From NCBI GenBank assembly GCA_035508435.1, contig DATJNA010000084.1:1-64000 (forward strand): a stretch of DNA of 64,000 bases, in the 5' to 3' direction. The notes below the pieces were generated by a model. The model searched no databases and had not been told where the DNA came from. It saw nothing but the letters and a program-made list of their open reading frames with translations. The translations under genes and the position numbers were made by a program. This document shows positions 58,715-64,000 of the stretch, one piece after another. How positions within the stretch are numbered: position 1 is the stretch's first letter; each line of letters starts with the position of its first letter. The DNA comes from JASHVB01 sp035508435. GTDB lineage: Bacteria; Pseudomonadota; Alphaproteobacteria; Acetobacterales; Acetobacteraceae.

Positions 58715-60040
58715 GTGGACCAAATGACATCAGCGACCATGACGGGCACGCACCGACAGGGCAGCGGCCTGCAAGGCAGCCCGCGCCAGGGCCTGATCAT
58801 GGGCACGTGGGGCTTCTTCATCGGCTTCGCCGCGGTCGCCCTGTACGGCCCCGCCGCGCATGCCTTCCAGCAGTCGATGCAGCTATCGCCGTTGTTGGTC
58901 GGCTTGTTGGTGGCGGCGCCCCAGCTCACCGGCTCGCTGCTGCGCATTCCGTTCGGCGCCTGGGTGGACAAGACCGGCGGACGGCTGCCCATGCTCACCT
59001 TGTTCGGCATTTCGATCGTCGGCATGTGGGGCCTGGTCTTCATCCTGGTCACCGTGCCGCATATCACCGCCGCACTTTACCCGGTGGTGCTGTTATTCGG
59101 CTTCATGAGCGGCTGCGGCGTGGCGTCGTTCTCCGTCGGCGTTCCGCAGGTTTCCTACTGGTTCCCACGCAACCGCCAGGGTACGGCGCTGGGCATCTAT
59201 GGCGGCGTCGGCAATCTGGCGCCGGGCGTGTTCACATTGCTCCTGCCGTTTGCCATCGCCGCGTTCGGCTTGGCCGGCTCCTATCTGGCCTGGCTCGCGT
59301 TTCTGCTGATCGGCACCGGCATCTACGGCTGGCTGGCGCGCGACGCGTACTATTTCCAACTGCGCGCCGGCGGCATGGCGGCTGACGCAGCGCGCACCAC
59401 CGCTGAGCAAAACGGCCAGGAGCTGTTCCCACGCGAATCCGTCTGGGGCGCGCTGATCATGGCCGCCGACGAGACGCGCACCTGGGGCCTGGTGTTTCTG
59501 TACTTCGTTTCCTTCGGTGGCTTCCTGGCGCTGACCGCCTGGTTCCCAACCTACTGGATCAACCTGCACCATTTCAGCATCACCACCGCGGGCATCCTGG
59601 GCGGCGTCGGATTTTCCCTGCTGGCGGCGGTGGCACGCGTCGGCGGCGGCTCGCTGGCGGAAAACTTCGGCGGCGAAATCATGGCGGCGATCGCCTTCAC
59701 GATCGTGCTGATCGGCGCCGCGCTGCTTTGCTCGTTCACCGCGTTCAACATCAACCTGACGGGCGAGCTGCTGATCGGCCTGGGCATGGGCCTGGGCAAC
59801 GCCGCCGTGTTCAAGATGGTGCCGAAATACGTGCCCCATGCCGTGGGCGGCGCATCCGGGCTGGTGGGCGGCCTCGGCGCCCTCGGCGGCTTCGTCATCC
59901 CGCCCGTGCTCGGTCTGTTTGCCGGCGCCCTGGGCGACACCGGCTACTCCGGCGGCTTCTTCGCCTACGTGGTCATGGCGATCGCGGCCATCATGGTCTC
60001 GGTCGGCTTCTTCCGCACCCGTAACCGCGTCGTCGCGTAA
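58715..60040 (+). CDS. narK: Nitrate/nitrite transporter (MFS, NarK1-like)
   Basis: 441 residues, twelve membrane segments, nitrate/nitrite porter family. Substrate-site regions are recognisable: PQLTGSLLRIPFGAWVDKTG with Arg in helix 2, the nitrate signature around GNLAPGVFTLLLPF, and in the second half GVGFSLLAAVARVGGGSLAE and LGALGGFVIPPVLGLFAGAL. It is a single NarK domain, not the fused NarK1-NarK2 form. GTG at 58715 is chosen because AGGAGG lies seven bases upstream; ATG 58724 follows. Fifteen bases separate it from narG. Confidence 0.94.
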   Translation: MDQMTSATMTGTHRQGSGLQGSPRQGLIMGTWGFFIGFAAVALYGPAAHAFQQSMQLSPLLVGLLVAAPQLTGSLLRIPFGAWVDKTGGRLPMLTLFGISIVGMWGLVFILVTVPHITAALYPVVLLFGFMSGCGVASFSVGVPQVSYWFPRNRQGTALGIYGGVGNLAPGVFTLLLPFAIAAFGLAGSYLAWLAFLLIGTGIYGWLARDAYYFQLRAGGMAADAARTTAEQNGQELFPRESVWGALIMAADETRTWGLVFLYFVSFGGFLALTAWFPTYWINLHHFSITTAGILGGVGFSLLAAVARVGGGSLAENFGGEIMAAIAFTIVLIGAALLCSFTAFNINLTGELLIGLGMGLGNAAVFKMVPKYVPHAVGGASGLVGGLGALGGFVIPPVLGLFAGALGDTGYSGGFFAYVVMAIAAIMVSVGFFRTRNRVVA

Positions 60041-60054
60041 CCGGGGGCGCAAAG

Positions 60055-63000
60055 ATGAGCCATTTCCTCGACCGCCTGACCTTTTTTCGCAAGACCGTCG
60101 ATACCTTCGCCGAAAAGCACGGCATCGTCACCGACGAGGATCGCCACTGGGAGGAGGCGTATCGTTCGCGCTGGCAGCACGACAAGATCGTGCGCTCCAC
60201 CCATGGCGTGAACTGCACCGGTTCTTGCTCCTGGAAGATCTATGTCAAGGGCGGCATCGTCACCTGGGAGACGCAGCAGACCGACTATCCGCGCACGCGT
60301 CCGGACATGCCGAACCATGAGCCGCGCGGCTGTGCACGCGGCGCCAGCTATTCCTGGTACTTGTACTCGGCGAACAGGGTGAAGCATCCGCTGGTGCGGG
60401 GGCGGCTGCTGAAACTATGGCGGGAGGCCCGCGCGATGCGCACGCCGGTCGCCGCCTGGGCCTCGATCGTCGAGGACGCCGGCAAGCGCGCCAGCTACAC
60501 CAGCAAGCGTGGCCTCGGCGGTTTCGTGCGCGCCTCGTGGGACGAGGTGAACGAGATCATCGCCGCGGCCAACGCCTATACCGCGAAAACCTACGGCCCG
60601 GATCGCGTGATCGGCTTCTCACCGATTCCGGCGATGTCGATGGTCAGCTACGCGGCAGGCTCGCGCTACCTGTCGCTGCTCGGCGGCGTCTGCATGAGTT
60701 TCTACGACTGGTATTGCGATCTGCCGCCCGCCAGCCCGATGACCTGGGGCGAGCAAACCGACGTGCCGGAAAGCGCCGACTGGTACAACGCCGGGTTCCT
60801 GATGCTGTGGGGTTCCAATGTCCCGCAGACCCGCACGCCGGACGCACATTTCTATACCGAGGTCCGCTACAAGGGTACCAAGAGCGTCGTGGTGTCGCCC
60901 GACTATGCCGAGGCCACCAAGTTCGCCGATCTGTGGCTGCATCCGAAGCAGGGCACCGATGCCGCGCTGGCAATGGCGATCGGCCACGTGATCCTGCGCG
61001 AGTTCTATCTGAATCGGACCGTGCCCTATTTCGAAGACTACGCCCGCCGCTACACCGATCTGCCCTTGCTGGTGCGGCTGGTGCGCCAGGGTGAGCATTA
61101 TGTGCCGGAACGTCTGCTGCGGGCGGGCGATTTCGCCGCCGGCCTGGGCGAAACCAACAACCCGGACTGGAAGACGGTCGCACTGGATGCCGCCGGCGAG
61201 CCGGTGGTGCCGAATGGCTCGGTGGGATTTCGCTGGGGCGAAACCGGCAAGTGGAATCTGGAAGCGAAGGCCAGCCACGGCGAGGCTGTGTCGCTGGCGC
61301 TGACGTTGGCCGGCGAGACGACCCGCGCCGGCGTTGCCTTCCCATATTTCGGCGGCAGCGCTCCGCACGACTTTACCGCCACCGATCATCCCGATGTGCT
61401 GGTGCGCACTCTGCCGGTGCGTCGTCTCGCCTTGCCGGACGGCGAGGCGCTCGTCGCCACGGTATTTGATCTGCTGTGTGCCAACTATGGGCTCGATCGC
61501 GATTTCGGCGGTGGCAACGTCGCCGCGGATTATAATGACGACACGCCGTTCACGCCCGCCTGGGCCGAGCAAGTCACCGGCGTGCCACGCCACCAGATCG
61601 TGCATGTGGCGCGCGAGTTCGCTGCCAACGCGGAGAAGACCAACGGCCGTTCGATGGTGATCCTGGGTGCCGGTCTGAACCACTGGTACCACATGGACAT
61701 GAACTATCGCGGGATCATCAACATGCTGGTCCTGTGCGGCTGCATCGGCCAGTCGGGCGGCGGCTGGTCGCACTATGTCGGGCAGGAGAAGCTGCGCCCG
61801 CAGACCGGCTGGCTGCCCATCGCCTTCGCGCTCGATTGGAACCGGCCGCCACGGCAGCAGAATTCCACCTCGTTCTTCTACGCGCACACCGACCAGTGGC
61901 GCTACGAAACGCTGAACGTGTCGGAGATCCTGTCGCCGACTGCCCCGACGGGCGACTGGAGCGGTTCGCTGATCGACTACAATGTGCGCGCCGAACGCAT
62001 GGGCTGGCTGCCCAGCGCACCGCAATTGAAGCAGAACCCGCTGACCATCGCCGCACAAGCCAAGGCGGCGGGAATGGCAGTGAAGGACTACGTCGCCAGC
62101 GCCATGGCCGGCACTGGTGTCATGGCCGACACAGGCACGACCCAAAGTGTCATGGCCGGCGCAGGCCGGCCACCCACGCCTTCGTTCGCACCGGGCAATA
62201 AACCCGTTGGCGGCCGGACCAGGCCCGGCGATGCCGCGGAGTTGGAACTCTCCTGCCACGATCCCGATCACCCCGCGAACTGGCCGCGCAACATGTTCGT
62301 GTGGCGGTCCAACCTTCTGGGGTCGTCCGGCAAAGGCCACGAATACTTCCTGAAGCACTTGCTCGGCACCAAGAATGGCGTGCTGGGCAAGGATCTCGGC
62401 GCCGAAGGCGGCGCCAAGCCGCAGGACGTGGTGTGGCACGACCAGGCACCAGAGGGAAAACTCGACCTGCTGGTGACGCTGGATTTCCGCATGTCCACCA
62501 CCTGCGTCTATTCCGATATCGTGCTGCCGACCGCCACCTGGTACGAAAAGAACGACCTCAACACCTCCGACATGCACCCGTTCATCCATCCGCTGTCCGC
62601 GGCGGTGGATCCGGCGTGGGAGGCTCGCTCGGACTGGGACATCTACAAAGGCATCGCCAAGGCATTCTCCGCCGTCGCGCCCGAAGTGCTGGGCGTCGAG
62701 ACCGATGTGGTGCTGAGCCCGATCCAGCACGACACCGCCGGCGAGCTGGCACAGCCATACGATGTGAAAGATTGGCAGCGAGGCGACATCGCACCGATCC
62801 CGGGCCGCACTATGCCGAACATCGCCGTGGTGGAGCGCGACTATCCCAATCTCTACGCCCGCTTCACCTCGATCGGCCCGCTGCTGGAGAAGCTGGGCAA
62901 CGGCGGCAAAGGCATCGGCTGGAACACCCAGCATGAAATCGACAGCCTGCGCGCACTGAACGGCGTTGCACCCAACGGTCAGCCGAAGCTGGACTCCGAT

Positions 63001-63897
63001 ATCGACGCGATCGAGGCAATCCTCAGTCTGGCGCCGGAAACCAACGGCGAGGTCGCGGTGAAGGCGTGGCAAGCGCTGGGCAACACCACCGGCCGCGACC
63101 ACACCCACCTGGCCGTGCCGAAGGAGGACGAAAAAATCCGCTTCCGTGATATCGTCGCGCAGCCGCGGAAGATCATCAGCTCGCCCACCTGGTCCGGCAT
63201 CGAGAGCGAAAAAGTCTGCTACAACGCCGGCTATACCAACGTACACGACCTGATCCCGTGGCGTACGCTGACCGGCCGCCAGCAGCTCTACCAGGACCAT
63301 TTGTGGATGCGCGCGTTCGGCGAGGCGTTCGTCACCTGGCGTCCACCGATTGACACCAAGGCGCTGGCGCCGGTGCAAGGCCGGCACGGCAACGGCAACC
63401 CGGAAATCGCGCTGAACTTCATTACCCCGCATCAGAAATGGGGCATTCACAGCACCTATTCCGACAACCTGCTGATGCTGACCTTGAATCGCGGCGGCCC
63501 GGTGATCTGGATCAGCGAGGACGACGCGCAGCGCGCCAACATCGCCGACAACGACTGGGTCGAGGCGTACAACGCCAACGGCGCGCTGGTCGCCCGCGCG
63601 GTGGTGTCGCAGCGCGTCAATCCCGGCATGGCGCTGATGTACCACGCGCAGGAGAAGATCGTGAACGTGCCCGGCAGCGAGATCACCGGCCAGCGCGGCG
63701 GCATCCACAATTCGGTCACCCGCGCCGTGCTGAAGCCAACCCACATGGTCGGCGGCTACGCACAGCTTGCCTATGGCTTCAACTACTACGGCACGGTCGG
63801 GTCCAACCGCGACGAGTTCATCATCATCCGCCGCATGAACAAGGTCGATTGGCTGGACGAACCTGCCCCCGCTGCGCGGGTGAAGGAGACCGTGTGA
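60055..63897 (+). CDS. narG: Respiratory nitrate reductase alpha subunit
   Basis: 1280 residues, molybdo-bis-MGD catalytic subunit of membrane-bound cytoplasmic-facing NarGHI. The FS0 cluster ligands are in THGVNCTGSCSW and RGCARGASYSW; the Mo-ligand Asp is in FYDWYCDLPPASP. Most of the chain reads close to E. coli NarG as I remember it (for example TSFFYAHTDQWRYETLNVSE and SGKGHEYFLKHLLGTKNG). One region is unusual: about 40 extra residues around 675-735, Gly/Ala/Met/Pro-rich, encoded by repeat family B, between KDYVASAM and WPRNMFVW. Overlaps narH by one base. Confidence 0.97.
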   Translation: MSHFLDRLTFFRKTVDTFAEKHGIVTDEDRHWEEAYRSRWQHDKIVRSTHGVNCTGSCSWKIYVKGGIVTWETQQTDYPRTRPDMPNHEPRGCARGASYSWYLYSANRVKHPLVRGRLLKLWREARAMRTPVAAWASIVEDAGKRASYTSKRGLGGFVRASWDEVNEIIAAANAYTAKTYGPDRVIGFSPIPAMSMVSYAAGSRYLSLLGGVCMSFYDWYCDLPPASPMTWGEQTDVPESADWYNAGFLMLWGSNVPQTRTPDAHFYTEVRYKGTKSVVVSPDYAEATKFADLWLHPKQGTDAALAMAIGHVILREFYLNRTVPYFEDYARRYTDLPLLVRLVRQGEHYVPERLLRAGDFAAGLGETNNPDWKTVALDAAGEPVVPNGSVGFRWGETGKWNLEAKASHGEAVSLALTLAGETTRAGVAFPYFGGSAPHDFTATDHPDVLVRTLPVRRLALPDGEALVATVFDLLCANYGLDRDFGGGNVAADYNDDTPFTPAWAEQVTGVPRHQIVHVAREFAANAEKTNGRSMVILGAGLNHWYHMDMNYRGIINMLVLCGCIGQSGGGWSHYVGQEKLRPQTGWLPIAFALDWNRPPRQQNSTSFFYAHTDQWRYETLNVSEILSPTAPTGDWSGSLIDYNVRAERMGWLPSAPQLKQNPLTIAAQAKAAGMAVKDYVASAMAGTGVMADTGTTQSVMAGAGRPPTPSFAPGNKPVGGRTRPGDAAELELSCHDPDHPANWPRNMFVWRSNLLGSSGKGHEYFLKHLLGTKNGVLGKDLGAEGGAKPQDVVWHDQAPEGKLDLLVTLDFRMSTTCVYSDIVLPTATWYEKNDLNTSDMHPFIHPLSAAVDPAWEARSDWDIYKGIAKAFSAVAPEVLGVETDVVLSPIQHDTAGELAQPYDVKDWQRGDIAPIPGRTMPNIAVVERDYPNLYARFTSIGPLLEKLGNGGKGIGWNTQHEIDSLRALNGVAPNGQPKLDSDIDAIEAILSLAPETNGEVAVKAWQALGNTTGRDHTHLAVPKEDEKIRFRDIVAQPRKIISSPTWSGIESEKVCYNAGYTNVHDLIPWRTLTGRQQLYQDHLWMRAFGEAFVTWRPPIDTKALAPVQGRHGNGNPEIALNFITPHQKWGIHSTYSDNLLMLTLNRGGPVIWISEDDAQRANIADNDWVEAYNANGALVARAVVSQRVNPGMALMYHAQEKIVNVPGSEITGQRGGIHNSVTRAVLKPTHMVGGYAQLAYGFNYYGTVGSNRDEFIIIRRMNKVDWLDEPAPAARVKETV
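62101..62180 (+). repeat. Repeat family B inside narG
   Basis: Three heads of the (T/G)(G/C)(T/C)CATGGCCG type follow each other (62101, 62118, 62148); the last, TGTCATGGCCGGCGCAGG to CACCCACGCC, is a near-exact copy of the reverse complement of 55419-55451. It is in frame and encodes VMAGAGRPPTPSFA. Confidence 0.8.
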
Positions 63898-64000
63898 TGA
63901 AGGTGCGCGCGCAGATCGGCATGGTACTCAACCTGGACAAGTGCATCGGTTGTCACACTTGCTCGGTCACCTGCAAGAACGTCTGGACCAGCCGTGAAGG
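63897..64000 (+). CDS. narH: Respiratory nitrate reductase beta subunit, 5' end only
   Basis: The first 34 codons are visible before the window ends. The product begins MKVRAQIGMVLNLDKCIGCH, with TCSVTCKNVW next, the first four-cysteine cluster motif of NarH, which carries electrons from NarI to NarG. The ATG overlaps the narG stop codon (TGATG), so the subunits are coupled. narJ and narI are expected beyond the edge. Confidence 0.93.
   Translation, partial: MKVRAQIGMVLNLDKCIGCHTCSVTCKNVWTSRE

Noticed and set aside
60619..63744. Open frame of about 1040 codons antisense to narG
   Set aside because: Composition and lack of motifs show it is a shadow of narG; narG is certain.

Overview
The window is a contiguous, very GC-rich (roughly two-thirds G+C by eye) chromosomal segment with dense, mostly short-spaced genes. 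Gene content points to an alphaproteobacterium of the Rhodospirillales, most likely a member of the Acetobacteraceae: a K+-independent H+-translocating pyrophosphatase, an Rrf2-sufBCDS-sufU-sufT-sufA iron-sulfur operon, Hint-domain and taxon-restricted hypothetical proteins, an intracellular PHB depolymerase, TRAP and branched-chain amino acid solute-binding proteins, and a membrane-bound nitrate reductase. The family assignment is inference from gene content, not from a marker gene.

Layout. 1-10 kb: acetyltransferase, MFS carrier, DUF3291 protein, hppA, an M81 (MlrC-like) peptidase and an alkylation-repair pair (AdaA-AlkA fusion overlapping ogt). 10-23 kb: a Hint-domain protein with a small coupled upstream ORF, plsY, then 5.7 kb of accessory DNA (a MITE with a target duplication, a solute-binding protein, an MCP-PilZ receptor, two hypothetical proteins, repeats) before dprA-topA. 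23-32 kb: metallophosphoesterase, HCCA isomerase-like protein, phaZ, a GST, a SelW-type selenoprotein gene with an in-frame UGA at 26974-27192, manC, a cupin, a LivK-like protein, aldose 1-epimerase. 32.5-39 kb: the SUF operon, read leftwards from its Rrf2 regulator. 39-45 kb: a cytosolic-type GH19 muramidase followed by an exported protein of unknown function, a RutF-like flavin reductase and a DctPQM TRAP transporter. 45-50.4 kb: a YbhGFSR-like ABC exporter (HlyD adaptor, fused double ATPase, two permeases). 50.4-57.5 kb: DUF1993, GST and alpha/beta-hydrolase genes, a second Ada-type regulator, class II aldolase, DinB, HpcH aldolase and an M20 amidohydrolase. 57.7-64 kb: a Crp/Fnr regulator divergent from narK-narG-narH (narH cut by the window edge), with a perfect FNR box between them.

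Two dispersed repeat families run through the window. Family A (ends TGTCATTGCGAGG) occurs between genes at four places, and its head is amplified as five 27-bp units in frame inside the linker of the double ATPase. Family B (head TGTCATGGCCGGC) occurs once between genes and once in frame inside narG. Short tandem repeats (13-36 bp units) are unusually frequent in the gaps. No rRNA, tRNA, CRISPR array or intact transposase gene was seen.

The observations I consider most valuable are the hidden selenoprotein gene with its candidate SECIS hairpin, the repeat-derived protein segments in the ABC ATPase and NarG, the MITE at the point where the usual plsY-dprA-topA cluster is split, and the muramidase/exported-protein pair.
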